Shown: positions 44,978-55,640, counted from the stretch's first letter. The stretch is DNA of 64,000 nt from Euborellia annulipes (GCA_023213315.1 JAKCPI010006261.1:103007-167006); one strand, 5' to 3'. Made by a program: numbers and translations. Notes: a model not told the origin generated them from the letters alone.

Positions 44978-45028
44978 AATAAATTTGTTTTTTATTTTCT
45001 TTGGCTGACTCCTTTCCACGCAACTATA

Positions 45029-45289
45029 GTTACTACTCATAGCCAGTATAATAATTAATAAAATTAAAATCATACAGCTATTATAATCAATTACTAGTCA
45101 AGGGGAGGCGCCTCCCCCCCCCCCCCTATCCAAAACAAATCCCAGGACAGGCTTGATTTTAAACAGAAATTTTTTTACCGATTATCTGATGAACAATAGT
45201 ATCGCATTAATATAAGAATAATGGCAATCCTGATGGAAAATGATCTGATGGTTTGTTAAATCTCCCTAAAATTCAACATCTGAGTGCTC
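45029..45289. other. noncoding; small GC palindrome
   Basis: AAGGGGAGGCGCCTCCCC (45100-45117) leads into a C run. Possibly a hAT-like relic. Confidence 0.35.
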
Positions 45290-45662
45290 CTTCCATGTGT
45301 CACGAAGCTTTTGATCAAAATCGGCAAGAGTGCTAGTATTTTATTGATGTACTTTTTCAGTTTTTTTCGATTTTCTCAAAATTCGCTCTAACGATTTTGA
45401 TTAAAATTTAAAAATCAATTATTTTTTAGATGCTCTTTAAAATGTATATTCTCCTTTTGCCATTGAAATCTTATGAAGACCACTTTACTCTTGCACTTTA
45501 TTGGAAAGATATGAGAAATGGTTGCCATAGAAACAAAATAATATTGTCCCATGTTTATAAATTTTATATCTTGAATTCTAATATATCGGTGGAAACTAAA
45601 CATATGTCGACCCAAAAAATCTGGTGTGATAAGCACAGAACACAACTTTCTCTTACCAAAGA
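45290..45662 (-). repeat. family R copy with half hairpin
   Basis: Contains AAGCTTTTGATCAAAATCGG, GATTTTCTCAAAATTCGCTC, TTTTTTAGATGCTCTTTAAAA, GACCACTTTACTCTTGCAC and the half hairpin AATCTGGTGTGATAAGCACAG (45618-45660). Confidence 0.85.
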
Positions 45663-46514
45663 TCTTTTACTTTTCAAGTCAAGATTTTGACTATTATTGA
45701 GAATTTTTCTTTGAAATAAAGAAGTCTAAATATACAATTTTAATAAAGAATGATAACATTTCATAGTATTTGAATTTTTCCTACATTTTTCTTTCATATC
45801 TAAAATGAAACGATAAAAAAAATATTACTTTTATCTATTTAATGGAGGAACTGATAGTTTCTTAAAAGGATAATTAAAAGTAAAATAAACTCGCTCCCTC
45901 GAAATTCATTTGGCCAATAGGTACTATATATCTTTTATAAAAAATAGCGAGATAAAAAATGTCGTGTTGATTAAAATCAATACAGACAAAAATTTTGTAT
46001 TTTCTAAATTATTTACAAGCTGAAAAAATTCCATGTTCTTGTTATTTTTGACCGGATTAATATATCGCCCCCAGAGAGTCATGTTTTGAGGTGATCATAA
46101 CTCATAATATTATATTATTTCCATATTTAATCTAATGTAGAAATTTTCTCGTAAGACGGGTTTATTAATCTCTCTTTTTCTTCCCGCCTCTGAGTTCTTA
46201 TATCTTTTTAATATAATATAAAAGCCGCTTCAAAACAATTTATCTATAATAAGATATTCAAGTTGTCGTTTCTTATCTAGATTTTTTTATGAGTTACAAC
46301 TATGGAGCCGAGTTATGGATCCAAATTAACTTATTAGGGAGCAGATACCGAGAAATGTGACTTTGGGTTGAAATTATTTATATACTCAGACTATTAAAAA
46401 AAAAGTTTTTTATCAGAGTTTACTGGAATGTTATTAGAGCCAACAATAATAAGGAAGTGATGAAAAGATAGAATAGAACGCTCATAGCGAATTCTCTTTA
46501 CATAGAATTTTTGA
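45663..46514. other. AT-rich noncoding stretch
   Basis: No gene or repeat recognised. Confidence 0.45.
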
Positions 46515-46560
46515 TATGAATACTTTGATATATAGGTAAGAGAAAGTATAAATTAATATT
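46515..46560 (+). repeat. family R end fragment
   Basis: ATATATAGGTAAGAGAAAGT AT follows a TTTGATATGAAT segment, as at R 3' ends. Confidence 0.6.
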
Positions 46561-46639
46561 TTCCTATTTTAAATATAGAAATTAATTTATCTTCTACTTT
46601 TACTTTTATTAATTTATTTTATCAAACAAGTAATTTTTT

Positions 46640-46782
46640 TTTAAGGTCTTTTTCGGCATCGAAGGCCATTTAGACCATCCAATTGAAATAAATTTTTGTC
46701 GCATGAGACGGAATTCGAACCATTGAACCCTAGCACAACAGGCAGAAACTCTACCATCTAGTTATGGCCCAAGGGCTAGTCA
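46640..46782 (-). repeat. tRNA-derived SINE, family B
   Basis: AAGGTCTTTTTCGGCATCGA (3' end in reverse), AATAAATTTTTGTCGCATGA, GAATTCGAACCATTGAACCC (box B) and CTAGTTATGGCCCAAGGGC (box A side). Confidence 0.85.
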
Positions 46783-47505
46783 AATTATTTTCTTGGAATT
46801 ATTACAACAAAGACAGAAGAAGAATCTGAATATCCCATCCAGGTTAAATTGAAGGTCTATTATTCTATGACTGTTATTATATTACTAAACATTCAGAAGG
46901 GTATATTGTTTAGTAAAATAATGATATATTATTGCATTTGAGAACATAACGCGGACATAATGTAATTTGGAGACATTGTCTTATCCATTTGGATTAGGAA
47001 GTATAAACAAAAGAGTAAGAAAGGAAACGACATTGAATTTCAGACAATTCAAACTAACAGTTGAACAAAGGTTGAATTTATAGAAACATACATATTGTAC
47101 ATTCGAGAAATATTAATTTGTTTGAAAACTAAAAATGTTGAAAAAGAGAGTTGTTACGGTTTTCGAAACCTAACTAGTCGCGTGGCCCGCCTTTGGCGGC
47201 TAGCCAGGGGCCTTTTTATATCTTCCTATAAGTTATGATTGACCGAAAGGTTTGCGCAGAATTAAGTTTAAAGGTGATCTGATTTCATTGATCCACTCTT
47301 ATAAACTACAACATTCACCCAACAATTAATAAAGTATAAATAAATACAGTAGTTCAGGAAGTTTTTTTTTTTTTTTTTTTTTATACTGTTTCTTTCATCT
47401 CCTGAATTCATTTATAAATAAATAAATATTAATGCCAAATTAATAATAAAAATTTCTAAATTTATTTCAGATATCAAATCAAACGGATTGAGCTAGAAAA
47501 TTGTT
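46783..47505. other. AT-rich noncoding stretch
   Basis: 47172-47215 holds ACTAGTCGCGTGGCCCGCCT TTGGCGG, a fragment of the GC-rich element of 34725. A T run lies at 47362-47382. Otherwise nothing. Confidence 0.45.
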
Positions 47506-48165
47506 AAAAATCTAATGTGACTAGTCGCACAGCACACAACTTTCTTTTACCATTCGGCAAGAGAACGTTGAGTCCTGTGCTTGTCACACCAGATTTTTTG
47601 TTTCGACATATATTTAGTTTCAGACAGTACGGTACATTAGAATTTCAAGATGTAAAATTTATAAGTATGGGAAAATATTTATATTTTTTACTTGGTTACT
47701 ATAGCAACCACTTCTCCTATCTTTCCTATGAAGTATAAGAGTAAAATGGTCTTCAGTGGCAAAATAAGAATATACATTTTAAAGAGCTTCTAAAAAATAA
47801 TTGATTTTTGATTTTTAATCAAAATCGTTAGAGCGAATTTTGAGAAAATCGAAAAAAAAAAAAAAACTGAAAAAATGCATCAGTAAAGTACTAATACTTT
47901 TTAGCCGATTTCGTTCAAAGCTTAATGTCACGTCCCAGAAGGGGTACCCAACTTAAATATAAAATTTCAACCTCCTAACTCTTTTCGTTCTTGAGATATT
48001 TTGTTCACAGACAGACCATGTCGCGAAAACCACTTTTTTGGATTCAGGGGACCTCAAAACGTGTATATCCATCAAAATCTCGACATAGAATTTTTGACAT
48101 GAATCCAATACTTTCTCTCTATAAATCATCAAATTTAGAGGTAAGAGAAAGTAAAAATTGTTTAA
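47506..48165 (+). repeat. family R, most complete copy (~660 bp)
   Basis: Order: hairpin 47506-47599; TTTCGACATATATTTAGTTT; GTACGGTACATTAGAATTTC; CTATAGCAACCACTTCTCCT; TTTTAAAGAGCTTCTAAAAAA; AGTACTAATACTTTTTAGCC; CACAGACAGACCATGTCGCG; TTTTTGACATGAATCCAATA; end GGTAAGAGAAAGTAAAAATT at about 48160. The hairpin arm contains ACTTTCTTTTACC, near the inverse of the terminal GGTAAGAGAAAGT, so the two ends are related. No protein is encoded. Class unknown. Confidence 0.9.
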
Positions 48166-49248
48166 AATAGACGAATACTCAAAATTAAGGACGAAATACT
48201 GTCCCTCCGTGCCACAAAAATTTATTTTTTAAATGACGATAATCGCCATCCATCCTTTCTTTTATAAGTAAATCAATCGTGTCCGAGAACTCAAGCACAA
48301 AATAAATTTCGGGCTGGAAATCTCATCCCTTGTCTTCCTTCCTTCCTATGATTGGATAACAACAAAGACACACGTATTCGATATATAAACTTTTAAATGG
48401 GTTAGGCTGTGAATTTTGATTGTTACAACAACATAAAACAAGCTTGTCAACGCCCTAAAGTGATGTAAATGTATCATTATAATATTTGTTTTATTACTAT
48501 CGTTGTCGAAGACAAAATAATATTTATATACAACATAAATTTCTGAATATGAAAAAAAAATTTTGATTTAAGTTCGAATGATTTTTATTCGATTAATTGT
48601 GTCCGGGATCTCACACACAAAGAGCCTGTTCTTTTCCAGGCTTGTTATAAAATTTTCAACGCTTCTTTCTAAATGGCTGCACTTAAATAAAATCAGCTTA
48701 ATATTTATATCGCTGTGGATTCCCTCTCAACATGTTATCTAGCTTATCATATTTGATAGATGGTCCGGTCGGCGCCGCTGTTTTGGAATTAGTAAGGTTT
48801 TTTAGCGGGGAAGAAAGAGAAGGAGGCGGTATTAGTTTTCCATCAACCACATAAATCAACACGGTGAGAGGTTTATGAATAATAATTTTCCATATTCCGT
48901 TGATTCCCCCCCACCTGAAACCGGTCAAAATTTATTATCGAAATAAATTTGACCGCACGCTGTGTGGAAGCAATCTGCTGCTTTTGGGCCTCTCTTTGAA
49001 CCTAGCTTTCGAGTATTAGGACCTTGGCAGTAGTACACATCAAATGGTTGGTTAATTAAGCCCTGCCAAGGGATAAGAAAAAAAGGACTTGTTATTTTGA
49101 ACCTGAACAACTAAAACGAGGGTAGGCATGGGTTCATCTAATGAAGCAGGTGATATAATTAATTTTATAATGTAATAAAAATTTTAATCAATGACTAGTG
49201 TATAGGTAAGTTTAGAATTGATTTTAAAAATTAAAATGAATTGATAAC
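48166..49248. other. noncoding stretch with a balanced, non-repetitive island
   Basis: 48700-49115 is more GC-balanced and holds two minus-strand frames of 76 and 61 codons (48698-48928, 48925-49110). Neither shows a known domain nor good splice sites that I can defend. It might be regulatory DNA or an unknown exon. The flanks are AT-rich. Confidence 0.3.
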
Positions 49249-49258
49249 CTCCTGAATT

Positions 49259-49420
49259 GCCCCCGGGTTTGGCGTAGTAGGTAGCGTGTCTACCTCCTAT
49301 ACCAAACGTCGCGGGTTCGGACCCCAGGCAGTCCGATGATTTTATTTAAGTCATTTGGATAATGTAAGTGTGAGTGTGAGTGTGAATGAGAAAATAGTGT
49401 GAATGTTTAAAAAAAAAAAA
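49259..49420 (+). repeat. tRNA-derived SINE, family A, internally deleted
   Basis: Complete head (TTTGGCGTAGTAGGTAGCGT, GCGGGTTCGGACCCCAGGC) and tail (GTGAGTGTGAATGAG), but about 110 bp between ATTTGGATA and the tail are missing. Exact 10-bp duplications CTCCTGAATT at 49249-49258 and 49421-49430. Confidence 0.93.
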
Positions 49421-49504
49421 CTCCTGAATTCAAATTCAGTCATTTTATTAATGCAATCGATTTGCATATGCCACTATTTTAAATGGAAATATTTTAATCT
49501 AAAT

Positions 49505-49665
49505 TAGCCCTCGGACTTTGGTGTCGAGGTTCTGGCCTTTTGTATCAAGGGTCGCGGGTTCACATCCCTTCCCAAAGGCGACAACATTTATTTAAATTAA
49601 ATTTGCTACAAATCAATTTAATGGGTTCTAAATGATGCCGAAAAAGACCTTAAATAAAAAAAAAT
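49505..49665 (+). repeat. tRNA-derived SINE, family B, full length
   Basis: Head CCCTCGGACTTTGGTGTCGA (box A side) and GGTCGCGGGTTCACATCCC (box B); body ATTTAAATTAAATTTGCTAC; end GATGCCGAAAAAGACCTTAA followed by an A run. ATCTAAATTA and ATCTTAAATTA on the two sides look like an old target duplication. Confidence 0.88.
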
Positions 49666-49679
49666 CTTAAATTAAACTA

Positions 49680-49775
49680 GTAGGGTCCGACCGAACAAGA
49701 TTTTCAGCCGCGAAACCGAATATTCGACCTCAACCTTAGTTTCGGCCGAAACCGTAACCGAAACCGAAACTTGTA
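49680..49775. repeat. CCGAAA-type short repeat, probable transposon end
   Basis: Imperfect repeats of CCGAAAC and its inverse TTTCGGCC. Pattern seen in ends of some DNA transposons; not a telomere repeat. Confidence 0.4.
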
Positions 49776-50104
49776 TTTCCTATAAAATTTTTTTTTCATT
49801 TTACCTTTTTTTTTTTTTTTAATTTTTTTTTCCCTCCGTGAAAATCATTTACCTTTTTTTTTTTCCTGCCGCCCCCCCCCCCTTCCTTTTCCGGGGCGGC
49901 GGCTGGAGAAGCATTTTTGGGAAAACAAAAATTTGGGGAAAAACATTTTATTTAGAAAAATAATTTTATAATTTAATTTTAAAGTATTCGATTCATTTAT
50001 ATTGTAATATATTAGTATTTTTGGCATTTTGGTATTTTTTAAATCTAAAATATTATAAGATTATTTTTAGTATATTTGCCAAAAGAAATGAATAAAGTTT
50101 TTTT
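49776..50104. other. AT-rich stretch with T and C runs
   Basis: C run at 49872-49881 then CGGGGCGGCGGCTGG. No gene recognised. Confidence 0.4.
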
Positions 50105-50320
50105 TTTTGGCATCTGAGGCCATTTATCACTCGTTTCTATTATCTAAATAAATATACTGTAATTGACAAACATTTCATCGAGAACCGAACCTTTGATTCC
50201 TAGTTCTTTATCTTTGTGCCAAATTATTTCAGCTGAATTTGATCTACCCGTAAAAAAAAAATAATCAACCCTTATATTTACCTAACTAAAGAGACAGAAA
50301 TAATTTTGTTGCGAAGAGAA
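50105..50320. repeat. duplicated segment, copy 1, with SINE-B relic
   Basis: Starts with GGCATCTGAGGCCATTTATC (SINE-B, decayed). From about 50140 it matches 51820-52025: CCTTTGATTCCTAGTTCTTT, GCCAAATTATTTCAGC, GAATTTGATCTACCCGTAAAA, AACTAAAGAGACAGAAATAATT. Confidence 0.7.
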
Positions 50321-51194
50321 TTTAAACAATAGAATGAAAGGGCGGTGTTAAAGACAGAAAGGTTCACTACCATTGTCACAATCTATTATTATAATTTCAT
50401 AAACAAGAGAAAATATTAACAAAATAAATACTTTGAACAAAATTTTACTTTTTTTTCTACTTTCTTTGTTAACAATATAATTGCAACAAAAATTTAAACA
50501 AAAAAATCTCAGCCCGTCGATTTAAGAATTAATTATCAAGTTATAAAAGAATAAAGCAATTCTGACTTAGGTGATTAAGTTTAAATTTTAATTAGTGTGA
50601 GATTTTCTACATCTCCTTTGACAAATCCAAGTTTTATAATTTTAATTAAGCTTCGAAATTAGCTATTAGGGTGTGTGTGTGTATGTGTGTTTGTATGTGT
50701 GAATTTATATTATTATACAGGGTTTTATGAATGACTCAATCAGTGGATGTCTATAATTTTCTCGTTTAAGTGTATTTAATGTTTGGACATGAATGGCAGT
50801 GTGTGCGTGTTTTAAGAATTATGAACATAACACGTCCGGGTGTAACTTTGGTGTTTTATTTACACGCACCTACTCTTCAGCACTAGTCCTACACTCGCGG
50901 TTTTATTTATTTTTTGAAATAATTATAAATCAAATAAAAAAATGTGCTATAATATTGAGAATCGACTTTATAAAAACTCGCCTGCAGCAAGCTCTTGGTA
51001 TCTTAGTAGTTCTTTTGAAAACTTGAGATAAATAGAAATTATATTAGCTCTCGATTGGTTTAAATAAATATAAACAAAGCCTAAATAGCCATAGATGCCG
51101 AAAGCTGCTTAAATTATATTTGTCTGAAATTATCGTAAATAAAAATCATGAAATAAAATAATGATTTTATTTTATTAATTTTTTTCACTTTAAT
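50321..51194. other. noncoding; GT microsatellite
   Basis: (GT)n interrupted at 50671-50701. A 77-codon plus frame (50793-51026) has no known domain. AT-rich otherwise. Confidence 0.45.
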
Positions 51195-51290
51195 TAGCCT
51201 TTTTTTATTTGTTTAAGGAATCTTTCAGCATCTAAAGCCATTTAACCTTATCCCATTGATTGGAAGACGATTTGAAATAAATTTTTCTCT
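51195..51290 (-). repeat. SINE-B, decayed
   Basis: AAGGAATCTTTCAGCATCTA and GAAATAAATTTTTCTC correspond to the 3' half of SINE-B. Confidence 0.55.
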
Positions 51291-51397
51291 AAAAAGTAAG
51301 AATAACTGGATTGTTTGAGTAGATCATTTCTCGTTAATCGGTTGACTCGAAATTCCTTGTGATATTCAAAGATGCAAAGTAAAACAATTATTTGTCT

Positions 51398-51506
51398 TTA
51401 GCTGGAATTTTATTTTTGCGACTGTTTTGAGGCTGAAAAAGGGGGTTTAAGAATCTCCGAAACTGTAATTCTGTACAGACACAGTTGCAAAAATAAAATT
51501 CCAGAT
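51398..51506. repeat. small hairpin next to the hammerhead palindrome
   Basis: GCTGGAATTTTATTTTTGCG ACTGT and ACAGTTGCAAAAATAAAATTCCAG are inverse copies. The loop contains GGCTGAAAAAGGGGG and CTCCGAAACTGTAATT, faintly hammerhead-like. Confidence 0.55.
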
Positions 51507-51533
51507 AAAAACAAATAAAAATCTTTATATTAT

Positions 51534-51578
51534 TTCGTCAAAGTTCCGAGAACGCATCGCTCCTATCTTCAGGACGAA
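51534..51578 (-). ncRNA. mirror hammerhead-like motif
   Basis: Minus strand: TCGTC, CTGAAGA, TAGGAGCG ATG CGTTCTC, then GGAAC instead of GAAAC, then TTTGACGA. The G in GGAA is a change in the conserved GAAA. Confidence 0.5.
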
Positions 51579-51712
51579 TTAATTGTTGAATAATAGATGA
51601 ACAGTTTTATATCGCACACACAAAAAAAAAAAAAAAATATTATGCACAATTTATGTTATTTTTTTCGTTGTGTATACGATATAAAACTGTTCATCTATTA
51701 TTCAACAATTAA

Positions 51713-51757
51713 TTCGTCCTGAAGATGGTAGCGATGCGTTCCCGAAACGTTGACGAA
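51713..51757 (+). ncRNA. candidate hammerhead ribozyme
   Basis: Helix I TTCGTC (51713-51718) with GACGAA (51752-51757), perfect. Core CTGAAGA (51719-51725). Helix II GGTAGCG/CGTTCCC with one mismatch and loop ATG. GAAA 51744-51747, ACGT 51747-51750, cleavage residue T51751, giving GUU, an allowed GUH site. Confidence 0.6.
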
Positions 51758-51819
51758 ATAATATAAAGATTTTTATTTCCGCTGGCTGCCCTACTCACCG
51801 AGTTCCTTTATTTAAAAAT

Positions 51820-52025
51820 AAATAAATATACTCTAATTGATAAAAATGTCATCGAGAGAACGAACCCTTGATTCCTAGATCTTTCACTTTGTGCTATGGG
51901 CCAAATTATTTAAGTCGAATTTGATTTACGGTAAAAAAAAGAAATAGACAAAATATATGATATAAAACGAATACCTCCATTATTTTTACTTAACTAAAGA
52001 AGCAGAAATAATTTTGTTTGTTGAA
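51820..52025. repeat. duplicated segment, copy 2
   Basis: Direct copy of 50140-50310 about 1.7 kb away: CCCTTGATTCCTAGATCTTT, GCCAAATTATTTAAGTCGAA, AACTAAAGAAGCAGAAATAATT. Diverged, so an old local duplication. Confidence 0.7.
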
Positions 52026-52360
52026 CATCAAAAGGAATTTCGAGTAAACTTTCCTTCATAAATTTTTCTCGCTTGGGACTGGAAGCGAACTGGGGTCCCC
52101 AGACAGGAGTCTTCTTCCCTGAGTCACAGGTCATGGATCACGGATCAGGCGAAATAATAAATAATTTTTTTATTAGCTCTAATCGTCGACTTTTCGAGGG
52201 CTTAAAATATTACGAGTAAATATAAATATCCTCAAAGATTATAATTCAGACCCAAAAGAAAAAAATAAATAAAAATACTTAAATTTTACACTCATATTAT
52301 AATGAATTATTAATCAAATGATCCTATACCAATATCTGTAGAAAAACACAATTCAATCCC
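52026..52360. other. noncoding stretch, nothing recognised
   Basis: 52080-52145 is more balanced; no repeat assigned. Confidence 0.4.
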
Positions 52361-52570
52361 AAAAAATATGATGTGACTGGTCGCACACAACTTTCTCTTA
52401 CCTTCGGTAATCGAAAATTGTGTTCTGAGCTTGTCACACCAGATTTTTTGTGTCGACACATTTAGTTTCCGACAGAATGGTACATTGAAATTTAAGATAT
52501 AAAATTTATAAACATGGGAAAATATTTAGATATATTTTGTTATCAAAGCAACCATTTTCGCCTTAAAGAA
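52361..52570 (+). repeat. family R copy with hairpin, 3'-truncated
   Basis: Hairpin 52361-52449 (ATGATGTGACTGGTCGCACA...GAGCTTGTCACACCAG), then TTAGTTTCCGACAGAATGGT and ATGGGAAAATATTTAGAT. Ends near 52563. Confidence 0.85.
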
Positions 52571-53565
52571 ATAAGAAATGGTTTTTATTTCATCTTTGCT
52601 ACATTCAATCTTTATTCACTTTTTAAAATATTAATTATCTAAATTTTATAGACTTTTTAATTATTTATAAATTTATAATATATAAAATAATTTAAATATA
52701 TTTCCATCAATTAATCAAGTCATTAAATACGAATATGAAATCCTTTTCATTTATCAAATTTAAATAATTTATCTGGCTTTAAATTGAGATTAGAATTATT
52801 AAAAGATAACACCATATTTTTTTTCAGATCATAAAAAAATTCCTCTTCTGAAACAGAAAGTAAAAAAACGAATGCTGAATTTGTTATTAAATAAAAACTA
52901 ATTGGATTTTATGACATCGAATATAATGAGAATTTTTTTTTTACTGGCACATATCAAATATGAATTATTTTAATTTAAATCCAAGTTTAAGACAATAATT
53001 ATGAGCTCAAGTAGGAGGGCCAAGCTCAGCTCACGTCATTTTTTTTCCCATTTTCTAATCAAAACAAATATGATAACTATTAATTGACTTTGCACAAAAC
53101 CTCAACGAGGCCATTTAATAAAATAAAATCGTTGTCATTATGTCGGTTATTAATTTTAATTAGAATGCTAGATATTCAGATAGCACATTTGGGCAATTAA
53201 AAACCTTTTAGTGGCGCATAAAAATGGTTCAGATTTATAACAACAGAGAAAGAAAGAAGAGAGACTCCAGCATGGAGGTAGTAAACATTTTGACGAGAAG
53301 CCTACTTTACAACATTCCCAAGGTTTTAATTAAAACATTAATTACCAATTAACGGCATTTAACGTGGGTGACTTTAATCGTGGCGGGAAATCTTATTTCG
53401 AAATTATTGTGTTTGATATTTTTTTTAAAACTATTTTTAGACAGAAACAGAAATCATTATTCATTTAAACATGCAAGAGAATTTCACAATAAATTTTAAA
53501 ATACAGATCATTCATTTAATAAGATGAGATTTTTTTACTGAATAAATAGGTAGCCTTCTTAAAAA
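52571..53565. other. AT-rich DNA with a non-repetitive island
   Basis: 53040-53400 is unique, with homeodomain-type motifs (AATTACCAATTAACGGC, GGTTATTAATTTTAATTAG) and TTTAGTGGCGCATAAAAATG. Candidate conserved regulatory DNA. Confidence 0.3.
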
Positions 53566-54400
53566 AAAAAAAAAAAAAAAAAACTGGTGTGATTAAATAA
53601 ATACAAAATTTCATAAGAATTGTAAAAAAAAAATTTTAAATGTGTATAAAAGACAAAAGAGGACCCCCTTTTGAATCGAAATTAACATGCAAATCCCCAT
53701 AGGGATTTAACATTGGCTCTATGGGAGGAAGAGTCAAAAAATGAATTTGAAAATTCTGAAATACTACTAGCAGTAACAATTTTCACAATTTTTTTACTGA
53801 TATACTTTTTAAAGAGCATCTAAAAAATAGTTGATTTATGAATTTTAATCAAAATCATTAGAGCTAATTTTGAGAAAATCGAAAAAAAAAAAACTGAACA
53901 CTTCAGTAAAGTACTACATACTACTTTTTTCAAAAGCATATTTTAATTACGAATGTGTTTACTAAAGCCTTTGTGGTTTGAAATATTAATTATTATTAGG
54001 AGATTTATTAATTATAGACCACATATTAAATTTTGTATTTAAATATTTAATACAAAATGTTAAACGAAACTTTTAGTTTAGTCCAGTAAATTATCAATTG
54101 AAATACACATATACAATAAATCTACTATTTTATGTGTATTTCAATTGTTAATACAAAAATGGGTCTATAATTAAAAATTCTCCTAATAAACATATTTTAT
54201 ATTGTCCGAGAGTGAACCTAAGTTAAATATAAAATTTCAACCTTGTAGCTCATTTCCTTCATGCTTAAAAACGTTACACACACAGATATAGACCAATTTG
54301 CGAGACCCACTTTTTTGGACTCAAAGGATCCATAAAAATCTAGACATCGAATTTTTGACATGATCGCAATATATTACAAATATAGGTAAGAGAAAGTAAA
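53566..54400 (+). repeat. family R copy split by a foldback
   Basis: Residual hairpin ACTGGTGTGATTAAAT (53583), TTTTTAAAGAGCATCTAAAAAA, AGTACTACATACTACTTTTT, then the foldback, then AACCTAAGTTAAATATAAAA, CACACAGATATAGACCAATT, TTTTTGACATGATCGCAATA and the end ATAGGTAAGAGAAAGTAAAAA. Confidence 0.85.
53993..54189. mobile_element. small foldback nested in family R
   Basis: Outer arms TTATTAGGAGATTT.../...AATTCTCCTAATAA and inner arms CAATTGAAATACACATA/TATGTGTATTTCAATTG. Interrupts the R copy between its GTACT block and its ACCTAAGTTAAATATAAAA block. Confidence 0.75.
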
Positions 54401-55539
54401 AAGTCTACAGATGAAATTGGGATTAATCTTATTAAAAAATCAAGAAGATTTATTTTTTAGTTAAGAGTTATTACACAATAGAGCGATTAATATTTATAAT
54501 TCAATATTAGAATCTTTATCAATTCATGTTATAGTGACGTTAGTGAATACGCTTGAATTAGCGGACCAATGTTTTGGTGCTAATGTCCATCCATTTCCCT
54601 TATTTGAAATAATTGCCCATGTTTTGGCTATCTTATCGTCGTTAAAAGCCCGGAAGTAGAGTGAAGAGTGGTGGGAGTTCCTGGGTTCCTGGGTTCCGGG
54701 ATTCTAGTGACGCTTGCGGTCCATTTGCCCTCCGGCCGGAAAATCCGGAGCCTAAGTGCCTGTCAACTAGCCGGGTGGTCTTTTTGCACACACACTCACA
54801 CTCTTATATAAATTCTTTCATACATACACTAAGACACACTAACTACTATTTAATTATACCTAATTAATTTTTTTGAAATGAGTTATTATTATTAAAAAAA
54901 AATTTTAACATTTCAACTAAACCACCCTCGTTTTGGAAATGATACGAAATGAGATAATATATAGTTCATTACTTAATTGATATTTATTAAGAATTTTACT
55001 TTGCAGCACAATTATATATAATAGTAGGGGAAAAGTATTTTAAAATTTAACTCCTCTAAATCTTTTTATATAGCCTATCTTTAAGTCTACAATTCAAAAA
55101 AGACCCTCAGAAATGCAGAAAAAAAAAAAATTATTGTGACTCGCCAGCAAAAAAAGAACGTTTGCTAAATAAACCTTTCAACTTCCTAATAATTGAATAA
55201 GATATTGCAATTTGGATATTTATATTTTTAAGTAGGACTTCTTTCACCTTATCCAAATATTTCTCCAGAATAACGTTCTCTGTTTTTAATTGAATTTGAA
55301 CAAATTAAATTTTCTCCATGATAAAAATGAGATACTTCACTGAAAAGGAAGTTTCATAAAATATCTAACACAATGGAAAGAATCAAAAATATAATAGGAC
55401 CAAAATCATAAAATAAGTTACATACTATTTAAAGTATTTTCAAAAGTTCAAGGTTTTTTGATTATTGGATTTTTTTTTAGAAATCTTTCGACATTTGACG
55501 CATGTAGATTTTAAATGATAACTTGTGAATATTTAACGA
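54401..55539. other. noncoding; one balanced island
   Basis: 54640-54800 is GC-richer with short direct motifs (CCTGGGTTCCTGGGTTCCGG; CTCCGGCCGGAAAATCCGGAG hairpin) and then CACACTCACACTC. A 68-codon frame has no domain. The rest is AT-rich. Confidence 0.4.
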
Positions 55540-55640
55540 TATATGTGATCTAGTCACATTTATTTATACCAACTGGTATCCCGTTGATTTAAGTAAATAT
55601 TCATTGGACTGCCTGGGATCTGAATTCTCACCTCTTCAAT
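55540..55640 (-). repeat. SINE-A fragment, decayed
   Basis: GTCACATTTATTTATACCAA, then CATTGGACTGCCTGGGATC TGAATT, the SINE-A body and box B in reverse. Confidence 0.6.

Larger units (their letters stand above)
44731..45028. mobile_element. palindromic element with paired hammerhead-like motifs
   Basis: Arms of about 122 bp (44731-44854 and 44907-45028) from ATATAGTTGCGTGGAAAGGA to its inverse; loop about 52 bp. Each arm carries a complete candidate hammerhead, pointing outward from the centre. No coding capacity and no clear target duplication. Confidence 0.85.
51513..51778. mobile_element. palindromic element with paired hammerhead-like motifs
   Basis: Arms from AAATAAAAATCTTTATATTA to its inverse, about 110 bp each; loop A-rich (51621-51660). 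Both arms carry the hammerhead-like set. It sits between the two copies of the 50105/51820 duplication. Confidence 0.85.

Noticed and set aside
49690..49770. Telomere-type CCGAAA repeats
   Set aside because: Irregular, mixed orientation and single-locus; more like a DNA transposon end.
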